Part shown: piece by piece, positions 55,544 to 63,971 of the stretch
How the letters are laid out: each line of letters begins with the position of its first letter
Position numbering within the stretch: position 1 is the first letter of the stretch
Assembly (NCBI GenBank): GCA_903939115.1
Contig: CAJAFV010000070.1
Coordinates: 28,332-92,331 of the forward strand
DNA from: an uncultured Geobacteraceae bacterium
GTDB lineage: Bacteria > Desulfobacterota > Desulfuromonadia > Geobacterales > Pseudopelobacteraceae
Direction: 5' to 3'
Length of the DNA stretch: 64,000 nt
Position numbers and translations under genes: made by a program
The notes under the pieces: generated by a model
The model's input: the letters and a program-made list of their open reading frames with translations, nothing else
What the model was told of the DNA's origin: nothing
The model's database searches: none

Positions 55544-56098
55544 TTAATGAGCCAAATCAAATAGCAATTCTAAACTATCTGTGAGGAGAACAGTGGTCTT
55601 AGCAGTGGAATCGTAGCCAACAGCCTTATAAATAGTCACCGGGCTGTTCAGAGTTTGCAGATCGCCAAGAGAAATTTTCGTATTAGGCGCTACATTGCAG
55701 ATCAGGCGCAGAAACTCTCCCGAACGGAATGCGCCACTCGTCGTTGCCATGCCCAGAGACACTTTGCGTGTTGCAATCGAATAGGAACCAAAAATAAGGA
55801 TTTTTCCCACCATGCCATTTCCTGGCTGAACTGAATCGGGAACAATCGCACCTGAAAGTCCATTTGCCGTTGCCACGCTTATCCCCGGAAGCAAAGTAAT
55901 GGAAAAATTAATCCCGCTTACCGATGTCTGTAGTTTTGCTGTGCTTGTAATGGCAAATACCAGCGTGTTCTTCCCGACCGCGAGCAGATTGGCGTTAGAG
56001 GGACTTCCGCCTCCACTTCCTCCTCCGCCACCACAGCCATAAAATACCAGGGAGATCACAATAGCCAGTATCCCTAAAAGTGAATTAAATATTTTCAT
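55544..56098 (-). CDS. Cohesin-like lipoprotein
   Basis: A 184-residue lipoprotein: signal ending in lipobox FYGC (about 19-22) and then a glycine-rich linker. The remaining 140 residues are beta-rich and resemble bacterial cohesin-type modules (e.g. VSGINFSITLLPGISV near the start and FRSGEFLRLICNV later). The adjacent upstream gene encodes a subtilase with a dockerin-like tail, so this may be its surface anchor. The cohesin assignment is by pattern only. Confidence 0.6.
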   Translation of the reverse strand: MKIFNSLLGILAIVISLVFYGCGGGGGSGGGSPSNANLLAVGKNTLVFAITSTAKLQTSVSGINFSITLLPGISVATANGLSGAIVPDSVQPGNGMVGKILIFGSYSIATRKVSLGMATTSGAFRSGEFLRLICNVAPNTKISLGDLQTLNSPVTIYKAVGYDSTAKTTVLLTDSLELLFDLAH

Positions 56099-56126
56099 AT
56101 AAACTCCTCTGAAAAATAAAGTTCAA

Positions 56127-58292
56127 TCAGATAAGCCCTATCGCCATTAGCAGAATGACGACCACATCATCGATATCAATTTTTCCATCTCCTACAGACA
56201 CTCCATTGACCATTGGCGCCATATCAAATTTCAGAATTTGGCTGGAGTTTGCTACTGTGCTTCCGACTGATATCATCAAGGCTTGTAGAGCATCAGTAAT
56301 GGTAAAGCGAGTGGGTATTACACTATTAGAGTTGCTTGAAGCGGGGCCTATTCCTGCCGCATTGGTGGCAGTTACTGTGAAAGTATAGGCCGTGCCGTTG
56401 GTCAGACCGGTGACGGTAATAGGGCTGGAAGTAGCGGTTCCAGTCAAACCGCCGGGATTGGAAGTCGCTCTGTATGAACTAATTGACTCGCCCCCTGTAA
56501 AGTCCGGGGAGGTGAAGGAAATGGTAACCTCTGCGTTACCCGCAGTTGCTGTGCCGATTATCGGAGCACCAGGGAGTGAGGCGGTAACAAAAACTGTGTT
56601 AACGGCACTGTCCGTATTGCCGGCATTGTCAGTCACCGTCAACGTCACCGTGACAGCCCCGGCACTGCTCGCCACCAAGGTTGCGCTAGCCTGATAGGAA
56701 TTGGTTAATGTCCCGCCACTGCTTGTCCAGAGATAGCTGGCAATCTGATGACCGTCTGCCGCAGTACTGCCTGCACTACTGAAGCTAATGCTGCTGCCCA
56801 CCGTAGCTGTAGTCACTGAGGAGAGGACTGCTACCGGTCGCAACGCCTCATTTACAGCTTTGGCAGCATTAACCATACCCGCCCCGCAGGTAGTTGTGGA
56901 GCAGTTACACTCTGCTTCACTTCCATGCGTCAATGCCGAGCAACTAGCTACATTAGCGACAGCAGGAAAAGCTGTTGCGCTGGATTTGAGACGACGAACC
57001 AGTAAATCGGGGGACAGCGAAGAATTGACCGAGCACATCAACGCCATAACCCCTGCCACTAGGGGGGAAGCAAAACTTGTCCCAACTTCTGCATCATCTG
57101 CAGTGGTATACGTATTGATATTGGGTACCGTCAATCCGCTGTTCTTGGTGGTATAAAACGGGTACTGACAAACTGCAGAAGAACCACAATTACCTCCAGG
57201 TGCAGCAATACCGGCAGCCGTGCCATAGTTGCTATACCCAACCTTGGTGCCGACGTTGCGTAGCGCTGTCACGGCAAGAACCCCGGAGCAATTGGCAGGC
57301 GAACCGACACTTATAGATTCGTTCCCGGCAGCGGCAACCACAATACTCCCTGCGGAGTGTAGCTGATCAACCGTATCCTGATAGGCCGCATTACAACTAT
57401 CGACTGAACCCAGGCTCATGTTTATTATCTTGGCCGGATATATGTTGTTCTCCACTCCACTGACCGGCAACCCAGCGGCCCAGAGCATGCCCACAATGAT
57501 ATCAGAGTCATAGCCCCCGCATTTACCAAGTACTCGCACAGGCAGGATTTTGACTCCCCAGGAAACACCTGCAACGCCAATAGCATTATTGCTGTTTGCG
57601 GCAATAATGCCGGCAACCATGGAACCATGCCAACTGCTGTTGGAGACCGAACAACCTATAAATTCACCCGTTGCAGCCTCTGCTGAAGTGACCCAATCGC
57701 CCGGATCAGAAGGATCTGTGTCGCGGCCATTGCCATCATTGGCACCGGCAACATCCGACACAAAATCATGACCATAAAGAGTGCTGTCGTTATAGGTCAG
57801 TTTGCCGGTCAAATCAGGATGGTTTGCAAGGACACCCGAATCGAGCACCGCCACGACCACGCTACTACTGCCGGTAGTAGTGTCCCACGCGGACTGGGCA
57901 TTGATGGCAGCTGCCTGGGCTGATTGCAGGTACCACTGCTGGGTATAGAAAGAATCGTTCGGCACAGCGCTAATGTACTTGCGTTTATCCGGTACAGCAT
58001 ATTCCACATCGGCACGCGACGCCAATTGTGTTGCCAGTTCCTCGGAACTCACCCCTTCAGCACGGACGGCATGCATACGCCCGATCAGCGCCCTACTCGC
58101 CACCACTTTCCGGCCGATTTGCGTGCCCATGATGTGCATCCGGGATGTATCGCTCTCCACTGCCTGGATTGTTGATTCACTTCGAAACTTTACAATGACA
58201 CGGCCAACGTCTGCCAGTGCAGCCCCGCTAAGCAAGAGGTTACAGACACAAAGCGCAGCAGTGAATACGGTGACTGACAGTAGTCTACTCAT
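56127..58292 (-). CDS. Secreted subtilisin-like protease with PKD, FN3 and dockerin-like tail
   Basis: A 721-residue S8 serine protease. Signal peptide (about 1-28), a propeptide (30-105), then the catalytic domain with Asp151 (VAVLDSGV), His222 (SSWHGSMVAG), Asn324 (AAAGNES) and Ser406 (GTSFASP). Cysteine-rich loops follow. PKD/Ig-like (about 490-575) and FN3-like (about 580-665) domains come next. The tail VGDGKIDIDDVVVILLMAIG resembles one half of a type I dockerin. ATG 58292 is preceded by AAGGA. It is 28 bases upstream of the cohesin-like lipoprotein. Confidence 0.9.
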   Translation of the reverse strand: MSRLLSVTVFTAALCVCNLLLSGAALADVGRVIVKFRSESTIQAVESDTSRMHIMGTQIGRKVVASRALIGRMHAVRAEGVSSEELATQLASRADVEYAVPDKRKYISAVPNDSFYTQQWYLQSAQAAAINAQSAWDTTTGSSSVVVAVLDSGVLANHPDLTGKLTYNDSTLYGHDFVSDVAGANDGNGRDTDPSDPGDWVTSAEAATGEFIGCSVSNSSWHGSMVAGIIAANSNNAIGVAGVSWGVKILPVRVLGKCGGYDSDIIVGMLWAAGLPVSGVENNIYPAKIINMSLGSVDSCNAAYQDTVDQLHSAGSIVVAAAGNESISVGSPANCSGVLAVTALRNVGTKVGYSNYGTAAGIAAPGGNCGSSAVCQYPFYTTKNSGLTVPNINTYTTADDAEVGTSFASPLVAGVMALMCSVNSSLSPDLLVRRLKSSATAFPAVANVASCSALTHGSEAECNCSTTTCGAGMVNAAKAVNEALRPVAVLSSVTTATVGSSISFSSAGSTAADGHQIASYLWTSSGGTLTNSYQASATLVASSAGAVTVTLTVTDNAGNTDSAVNTVFVTASLPGAPIIGTATAGNAEVTISFTSPDFTGGESISSYRATSNPGGLTGTATSSPITVTGLTNGTAYTFTVTATNAAGIGPASSNSNSVIPTRFTITDALQALMISVGSTVANSSQILKFDMAPMVNGVSVGDGKIDIDDVVVILLMAIGLI

Positions 58293-58420
58293 GACATTTT
58301 CCTTGTCTAACAATGTTTATTAATTGAAGCAGTTCAGTAAACCACTGACTACGCCGGTGAAACTTGAAGGTTATACCGTTTCAGTTGCACTTCCACCTGA
58401 GAAAGTTTCGAGTGGCAACG

Positions 58421-58457
58421 AAAAACCCGCTAGAACTTTAACAAAGCTCTAGCGGGT
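58421..58457 (-). terminator. Rho-independent terminator of cimA
   Basis: On the minus strand ACCCGCTAGA and TCTAGCGGGT pair around a 13-base loop and are followed by five T. It lies 77 bases after the cimA stop. Confidence 0.85.
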
Positions 58458-58533
58458 CATCCGAATAAAATCAAGCTGAATATCTTTGTTTGTAAGCATA
58501 ACATGTACATACTAAAACAGTTTAAAAGTAATA

Positions 58534-60102
58534 TCAATCCTCAGATTTGTGCAGTTTATAGTCTATGCTGTCAATGAGAGCCTGATAGGAAGCATCGATA
58601 ATGTTGTCGGAAACCCCGACAGTGCCCCAGCGGGTATGCTTGTCCCCCGATTCGATCAGCACCCGGGTAGAAGAAGCCGTGCCTTGGCCGGCTGGCAGCA
58701 CGCGCACTTTGTAGTCAAGCAGTTTCACTTCTTTTAATTTTGGATAGAACTTTTCCAATGCCTTGCGAATAGCGTTATCAAGGGCATTGACCGGGCCATT
58801 CCCTTCAGCGGCAGTATGCTCAACCTTGCCCCCTACCTTGACCATGATGGTTGCTTCGGCAACCGGCCTCTGATCATCACCACGTTTTTCATCAATCACA
58901 CGAAAGCCAAGGACCGTGAAGAATTTTTTGTGAGCGCCGATCGCTTTTTTCATCAACAGTTCAAATGATGCTTCAGCACCCTCAAACTGATAGCCGCGAT
59001 TCTCCATCTCCTTGATGTTATCAAGAATCTCCATGGTGACAGGATCTTTGCTGTCCAGATTGATGTTAAACTCAGCCGCCTTGGCAAGTATATTTGAACG
59101 GCCAGAGAGATCAGATATCAACACACGGGTACAGTTACCAACCAACTCCGGACGCATATGCTCATAGGTTTCCGGGTGACGCTGAATCGCGCTGACATGC
59201 ACCCCACCCTTGTGGGCAAACGCCGAATTTCCGACATAGGCCTGATGTTTGTTCGGGGATAAGTTGGCCAGCTCATACACATACCGGGAAACATCACGAA
59301 GGTGTCGCATCTGTTCATCGGTAATGCACTCCTTCTTCATCTTGGCCTTCAACGCGGGAATAATAGAACAAAGATTGGCGTTACCGCACCGTTCACCAAA
59401 GCCGTTAATTGTACCCTGAACCTGGACAATACCCTGCTCGACCGCAATCATGGTGTTGGCTACGGCACATTCACCATCATTATGGGTATGAATGCCGAGC
59501 GGAGTTTTAATATGTTTTTTCACGGTTTTTATAATATCCGCGATTTCAAACGGCATTGTTCCACCATTTGTATCGCAAAGAATAATACAGTCAACGTTAG
59601 CCTGCTCAGCAGCCTGCAGGGATTTTATGGCATATTCGGGGTTGGCTTTGTAGCCGTCGAAAAAATGCTCGGCATCATAAAACACTTCCGGTGCATGCTT
59701 CTTCAGATATTCGAGGGAGTCAAAAATCAGCTCCAGGTTTTCTTCAAGTGAGATACGCAATGCTTCGCGTACGTGAAAATCCCAGGTTTTTCCAAAAATA
59801 GTAATCGCATCCGGCTCTGCCTTTACCAGTGTTATGATGTTGTTATCTTTGTCCGGTGTCACCTTGGCGCGACGGGTTGAACCAAACGCGGCTATTTTGG
59901 CCTGGTGCAGCTTTTCCTTTTTCATATCCTTGAAGAAAGAGATATCTTTGGGATTACTCCCCGGCCACCCACCCTCGATGTAGTGAATACCTAATTCGTC
60001 AAGCTTGTGGGCAATGCGGATCTTGTCCTCAACCAGAAAAGAGATGTCTTCGGCCTGAGTACCATCCCGCAGGGTTGTATCATACAACTGAATCAAACTC
60101 AT
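58534..60102 (-). CDS. cimA: (R)-citramalate synthase
   Basis: Condenses pyruvate and acetyl-CoA to citramalate, the first step of the threonine-independent isoleucine route known in Geobacter. The 522-residue protein has [17 protein letters not shown], the metal-binding [30 protein letters not shown], and a C-terminal LeuA regulatory domain (about 390-510). Length and the FxxKTWDFHV region match the CimA rather than the LeuA subgroup. The thrC gene also present in the window leaves threonine synthesis separate. Confidence 0.92.
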   Translation of the reverse strand: MSLIQLYDTTLRDGTQAEDISFLVEDKIRIAHKLDELGIHYIEGGWPGSNPKDISFFKDMKKEKLHQAKIAAFGSTRRAKVTPDKDNNIITLVKAEPDAITIFGKTWDFHVREALRISLEENLELIFDSLEYLKKHAPEVFYDAEHFFDGYKANPEYAIKSLQAAEQANVDCIILCDTNGGTMPFEIADIIKTVKKHIKTPLGIHTHNDGECAVANTMIAVEQGIVQVQGTINGFGERCGNANLCSIIPALKAKMKKECITDEQMRHLRDVSRYVYELANLSPNKHQAYVGNSAFAHKGGVHVSAIQRHPETYEHMRPELVGNCTRVLISDLSGRSNILAKAAEFNINLDSKDPVTMEILDNIKEMENRGYQFEGAEASFELLMKKAIGAHKKFFTVLGFRVIDEKRGDDQRPVAEATIMVKVGGKVEHTAAEGNGPVNALDNAIRKALEKFYPKLKEVKLLDYKVRVLPAGQGTASSTRVLIESGDKHTRWGTVGVSDNIIDASYQALIDSIDYKLHKSED

Positions 60103-60258
60103 GTGTGCCTCCCGAAAGTAGTAAAAATGCTGCGACGTCGTTACAAATAAAATCGTGTTCCTATTTAGCTGTTTTTTACAGATTTTTCAACTAAAACGGG
60201 TGGCAGCTACAAACTGTTTTTTCTTGACCGGCGCCACGGGACATCTTACCCTGCAGAA

Positions 60259-61614
60259 ATGACTTCCGATTTAACCTCAGCACCAATACCACAACTCATC
60301 AGGCGCCTGGCCATACCTGCCGGAACCGGCTTCTTCTTCAATACCATGTTCAATGTTGTCGACACCTGGTACGGGGGTCAGCTTTCAACCACCGCACTAG
60401 CCGCCATGTCGCTTTCATTCCCGGTTTTCTTTCTGATTCTGGCGTTCGGCAGCGGCGTCTCAACCGGAGCAACGGCTCTGATAGGCAATGCCCTCGGACG
60501 AAAAAATCATGACGAAGCCAGACTCTACCTGACCCAGTCACTCTCATTTACCCTGCTGCATGCACTGTTTCTTACAGCTGCCGGCCTGATCCTTGCGCCA
60601 CAGATCTTCATGTTAATGGGTGCCACCGGTGAGTACCTGGCTCATGCACTGAGCTATATGAATGTCATATTCGCCGGCAGCACCTTTTTTCTCCTTAATT
60701 ATGTTATGAACGCTATCCTCAATTCACACGGCAACACTTTGGCATACCGAAACTTTTTGATTGGAGGTTTTTTTCTCAACCTGACTCTTGACCCCTGGTT
60801 TATGTACGGTGGAGCGGGATTGCCGGCACTCGGACTGGCCGGGATTGCGCTGGCGACGGTATTTATCCAGTGCCTCGGCGTTTTTTACCTGTTCAGCCAA
60901 CTCTCTAAAACCGGCAGCATGCCATCATTCCACCTTGTCGACCTTCGACCTCGCTGGAGTTATTTTCGCGAACTTTTCAGGCAGGGCTTTCCGGCAACCA
61001 TGAATATGATGACCGTCTCACTCGGCATTTTCATCATTACCTGGTTTGTTGGTCGTTTTGGTGAACAGGCCGTAGCGGCATACGGCATTGGCACACGCAT
61101 AGAACAAATTGCACTGCTGCCGGTCATGGGGTTGAACGTCTCCACCCTTGCCCTCACCGCACAAAATTTCGGCGCTGAACGAATTGACCGGATACGAGAA
61201 ACTCTGCGCGTCTCGCTCCGCTACGGAGTAATGCTTGCACTTTCAGGCACCCTCGGGGCGCTCCTGTTTAGCCGTCAATTAATGGGGTTCTTCACTGCAG
61301 ACCGCGCAGTTATTGACACCGGAGTCAGTTTTCTGGCTGTTGAAGCGTATGTCCTCCCGGCCTATGTTTTTCTGTACGTTTCAATTTCTGCCATGCAGGG
61401 CATCAAAATGCCGCTCTTTGGTCTCATTATCGGCCTGTACCGCCAGATTGCCGGACCGGCATGTATCTTTTATTTATTCACTACAGTTATGGGTATGGGG
61501 CTTATCGGTGTCTGGTGGGGAATATTCGGTATAACGTGGTCGGCGGCACTGGTCGTTATTGTCTATGTCAGCAGGGCGCTTGCCGCACTTGAACGAGAAA
61601 CCATTAAGATATGA
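60259..61614 (+). CDS. MATE-family multidrug/Na+ antiporter
   Basis: Inner-membrane exporter of 451 residues with 12 helices in two MatE repeats (about 15-180 and 240-400). It begins PIPQLIRRLAIPAGTGFFFN and has VVDTWYGGQLSTTALAAMSL in the first repeat and FGEQAVAAYGIGTRIEQIAL in the second. The ribosome site is weak. It is divergent from cimA. Substrate is unknown; MATE proteins commonly extrude cationic compounds. Confidence 0.92.
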   Translation: MTSDLTSAPIPQLIRRLAIPAGTGFFFNTMFNVVDTWYGGQLSTTALAAMSLSFPVFFLILAFGSGVSTGATALIGNALGRKNHDEARLYLTQSLSFTLLHALFLTAAGLILAPQIFMLMGATGEYLAHALSYMNVIFAGSTFFLLNYVMNAILNSHGNTLAYRNFLIGGFFLNLTLDPWFMYGGAGLPALGLAGIALATVFIQCLGVFYLFSQLSKTGSMPSFHLVDLRPRWSYFRELFRQGFPATMNMMTVSLGIFIITWFVGRFGEQAVAAYGIGTRIEQIALLPVMGLNVSTLALTAQNFGAERIDRIRETLRVSLRYGVMLALSGTLGALLFSRQLMGFFTADRAVIDTGVSFLAVEAYVLPAYVFLYVSISAMQGIKMPLFGLIIGLYRQIAGPACIFYLFTTVMGMGLIGVWWGIFGITWSAALVVIVYVSRALAALERETIKI

Positions 61615-61786
61615 AACGTTTCGCTATCATCAACTAAAATGTGGTAGTCGATGAATCGATGACATCAAAAATTCGACGATAAATTGTGCGATCAGAAAAC
61701 CGGTGTTGAATTTGAGCAAAAAATAGCATATAAGAAACGTTCAAATAAATGTACCTTAGGCAATATATGTAGAGGTTAACCGGCAC

Positions 61787-61874
61787 GGAGAGGTGTCCGA
61801 GTGGTCGATGGTGCCTGACTCGAAATCAGGTGTACGGAAACGTACCTAGGGTTCGAATCCCTACCTCTCCGCCA
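61787..61874 (+). tRNA. tRNA-Ser(CGA)
   Basis: An 88-base tRNA including encoded CCA. Acceptor stem GGAGAGG/CCTCTCC; anticodon stem CCTGA/TCAGG around loop CTCGAAA (anticodon CGA, codon UCG); a long class II variable arm (TGTACGGAAACGTACC) and T arm GGGTTCGAATCCC. Its 3' end is a frequent integration site, and the following DNA is accessory in character. Confidence 0.97.
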
Positions 61875-61884
61875 CAAAAACAAT

Positions 61885-61918
61885 GGGTTACGACTTTCGT
61901 GTTGTGACCCTTTTGTTT
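61885..61918 (+). terminator. Terminator hairpin after tRNA-Ser
   Basis: GGGTTACGAC and GTTGTGACCC form a ten-pair stem with G-U pairs around a six-base loop, followed by TTTTGTTTG. Confidence 0.65.
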
Positions 61919-62417
61919 GTATGGCTGATTTATGTACCAGATATGTACCAAAAAAACTGAGGATGTTTTGTCGATTGCCGCCGTCACGGTCGAACGATCT
62001 GTAATCGGAAACAAGGAAAGACTTGTAAAGGGGGTAGATTATTCAACCATCACTTATAGTGAAGGTAAACATTCAGGTATTACTATGTCACCGTGAATTA
62101 ACCGTTATGTCACCGTGAACCCTCCGTGACTACTCCGTGAGTGTTCTGTGAATTAACCGTTATGCTCCCGTGGCCTCACCGTTCAACCTGCGTAAAATAT
62201 CCGTTATGCCTTCGGTGCTATTAGATACGAAGCAATCCATTATCACCCGCCGCCCTGAATGTGACGAAACATCACATTATAACTGAATCACCACCACCGT
62301 GAAGGAATCCGCCATTGCTCGACCGCCTGAGAAGCCGCTGGAAGGGCGAACGGCTTCAGGGACATAGTGCCGCCTGCCCTTATTCCTGAAAGACCATGGA
62401 AATGTGCTTGCTGCTCG
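61919..62417. other. AT-rich gap downstream of tRNA-Ser with short repeats
   Basis: No convincing gene. A 54-codon frame (61932-62096) without ribosome site is the longest. Two exact copies of GTGAATTAACCGTTATG (62093-62109 and 62148-62164) and several CCGTGA units are scattered in it. No integrase is visible. Confidence 0.5.
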
Positions 62418-62703
62418 TTACCGTGTAACGGTCAAGTAAGTATCCCATTCAGGCGTGTCAATCTGAAGAGTCTTGAGAATGGCATCATCATCTTCAATAA
62501 CAAGCCGCTCCAACATCTGCCGCCTCGTTACACGGTAACGCTGTGCAAGTCGGTTAAGAGCAAAGTGTATGCTGACAGACACCCTAGTATCAATACGCCG
62601 CTCCCCTTCGCCATTATTGCACCGTGATCTATACGCCGCTTGTCTCTCTGCGGATGTTTTAGCCATTGTGGACACCTCCCCTGAATATCGTTACACGGTA
62701 ACG
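62416..62703. repeat. Three copies of a 15-bp palindrome (CGTTAC-N3-GTAACG)
   Basis: Copies at 62416-62430, 62526-62540 and 62689-62703. The last two are CGTTACACGGTAACG and the first is its exact reverse complement. One overlaps the stop of the small DNA-binding-like gene, one is inside it, and one lies upstream of its start. They look like operator or partition sites. Confidence 0.8.
62418..62666 (-). CDS. Small DNA-binding-like protein (ribbon-helix-helix/CopG type)
   Basis: An 82-residue basic protein starting MAKTSAERQAAYRSR. A possible RHH region (RIDTRVSVSIHFALNRLAQR, then YRVTRRQMLERLVIEDDD) suits a plasmid- or phage-type repressor or partition protein. ATG 62666 is preceded by GGGGAGG eight bases away; a GTG at 62675 is in frame but less likely. 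Identical palindromes lie 23 bases upstream, inside the gene and at its stop, so autoregulation is likely. The RHH call is from pattern only. Confidence 0.65.
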   Translation of the reverse strand: MAKTSAERQAAYRSRCNNGEGERRIDTRVSVSIHFALNRLAQRYRVTRRQMLERLVIEDDDAILKTLQIDTPEWDTYLTVTR

Positions 62704-62738
62704 TAATGCATCAGGGCTACTGGTTATCGGCAATCTGA

Positions 62739-62771
62739 AAAAGAAAAGCCGCCCCATATTTCAGGAGCGGC
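62739..62771 (-). terminator. Possible minus-strand terminator
   Basis: On the minus strand GCCGC and GCGGC, with extra internal pairing, form a stem followed by TTTTCTTTTT. No minus-strand gene is recognised upstream of it (62772-63075), so a small RNA or a decayed gene may be its source. Confidence 0.4.
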
Positions 62772-63004
62772 CATTGAGTTATTCACAAAATAATGAAAAA
62801 GTGGATTGTCAGCAACCATTATGCAGATTCCACTGCATTTAGATAACACGAGTTAATATTAATAAATCTGTCACATATCCGTATCTCAAACTCAATAAGA
62901 ACGTGTCTTGATATTATTGGAATTGATTGATACTGTAACTCAGTTTATATGGATTGAATAATTGACTTTGAGGGAACTTTGCTGACCTGCTAATCAGGGA
63001 CTAG
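62772..63004. other. AT-rich region without a recognised gene
   Basis: No frame, tRNA or clear promoter could be supported. A TTGATA at about 62936 followed 15 bases later by TATATG could be a weak promoter for the leader and gene downstream. Confidence 0.35.
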
Positions 63005-63050
63005 AAAGCCCGTACTAAAGAGTTATATACTCTGGTACGGGCTTTTTTTA
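63005..63050 (+). terminator. Leader hairpin/attenuator before the PEP-CTERM-like gene
   Basis: AAGCCCGTAC pairs with GTACGGGCTT, with an inner AGAGT/ACTCT stem, and runs into seven T, ending 25 bases before the start codon. A second small hairpin (CCTG/CAGG) lies just upstream. Such a terminator between promoter and ribosome site suggests attenuation or a riboswitch-like leader. Confidence 0.6.
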
Positions 63051-63075
63051 TTATCTTTAAAATAGGAGTTCCACG

Positions 63076-63813
63076 ATGCTAAAAAAGAAGTTTGCTGCAT
63101 TTATCGCTGTAGCATTAATTCAGCTGTCTTCAAGTGCTGCTTTTGCTGCTTTTGCTGACCTTGATTTAGTTCAAGTAGTATATGAACGTAATGGCGGCGC
63201 TGAGTATGCCACCGATCTTGGCAACATTAGGTCTGGTTTAAGTAATTACGATGTATTTAAAGATGGCGTTTGGCAGACTTATATTCCAATTTTTGCGCCT
63301 GTCAATAACCCTGCTAATTTTTCTCTTGTTTATTTTGCTTTTGATAGATCAACAAATCAACTATGGGCGACTGGCAGTTCTTACAATCAAATACCTCCAG
63401 TAATTAATGGAAGTAATGCAGGTATAGTAGGACTTAAGTCTGGCACTACAAGCATGTATTCTCTCTATAACTCACAGGGCGGTAGTTACTACACTGGCTT
63501 AACATCTAATTATAACTCTTACAAAAATAGGCTTTCAACTCCTGTTGGTTCTCTGGCAAACACCATTAATGCCGCAACACGTGCAAATACCGAAGCCAGT
63601 CTTGCTAGCTTAACCTACAGCAATACTATTACTCAGTCACTTTACTACTGGCCTGACGCAACAACCACCGTGGCATCAGAAAAAGTCGGCATGAGAGTAG
63701 CCTCTATTACCTCGTATGTCACTGTCACACCAATCCCACCCGCATTTCTGCTAATGGGTTCAGGCCTTGTTGGATTAGCTGGAATGAGGAAAAGAATTAA
63801 AGTTGAAATATAA
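63076..63813 (+). CDS. Exported protein with PEP-CTERM-like sorting tail
   Basis: A 245-residue secreted protein with a signal peptide (about 1-26, ending AAFAAFA). The body is Tyr/Asn/Ser-rich and beta-like, and the C-terminus has TPIPPAFLLMGSGLVGLAGMRK: a Pro-rich cleavage-like site, a hydrophobic helix and a basic end, as in PEP-CTERM/exosortase targets. AGGAG precedes the ATG. No exosortase or polysaccharide cluster is in the window. Codon use is AT-rich compared with the core genes. Confidence 0.75.
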   Translation: MLKKKFAAFIAVALIQLSSSAAFAAFADLDLVQVVYERNGGAEYATDLGNIRSGLSNYDVFKDGVWQTYIPIFAPVNNPANFSLVYFAFDRSTNQLWATGSSYNQIPPVINGSNAGIVGLKSGTTSMYSLYNSQGGSYYTGLTSNYNSYKNRLSTPVGSLANTINAATRANTEASLASLTYSNTITQSLYYWPDATTTVASEKVGMRVASITSYVTVTPIPPAFLLMGSGLVGLAGMRKRIKVEI

Positions 63814-63851
63814 TTTGATATGGCTTAATTTGCCGCCATTAAATGTCATGG

Positions 63852-63885
63852 CATGTCATTACATCCAATGTCATGTCATTACATC
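63852..63885 (+). repeat. Short direct repeat
   Basis: CATGTCATTACATC occurs at 63852-63865 and 63872-63885, 20 bases apart, with further ATGTCATG units around it. Meaning unknown. Confidence 0.6.
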
Positions 63886-63902
63886 GGCCATTCAGCCAGA
63901 GA

Positions 63903-63967
63903 GAAGTTAACGCAGGATTCAGGAGAATGTGACCGCAAGGCAAGGCGGCACGATCTGTGTTAACTTC
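63903..63967. repeat. Imperfect inverted repeat at the window end
   Basis: GAAGTTAAC (63903-63911) and GTTAACTTC (63959-63967) are exact inverted ends; the match extends with mismatches into GCAGGAT and GATCTGT. A smaller CCGC/GCGG stem lies in the centre. It could be the end of a mobile element or an attC-like site, but the attC core bases do not fit well. Confidence 0.5.
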
Positions 63968-63971
63968 CAAG

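Noticed and set aside
61826-62014. Minus-strand frame ending GEVGIRTLGTFPYT
   Set aside because: Its C-terminus is the reverse of tRNA-Ser; this is a well-known kind of spurious protein call.
61932-62096. 54-codon frame after tRNA-Ser, perhaps an integrase fragment
   Set aside because: No ribosome site and no tyrosine recombinase motif could be seen.
62093-62164. Short repeats considered as a CRISPR array
   Set aside because: Only two copies of a 17-base unit, irregular spacing, and no cas genes nearby.
62940-63050. c-di-GMP (GEMM) riboswitch upstream of the PEP-CTERM-like gene
   Set aside because: The conserved GEMM core sequences were not found; only the hairpin and terminator are supported.
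63903-63967. Integron attC site
   Set aside because: The outer repeats do not match the RYYYAAC/GTTRRRY cores and no integron integrase or second attC is visible.
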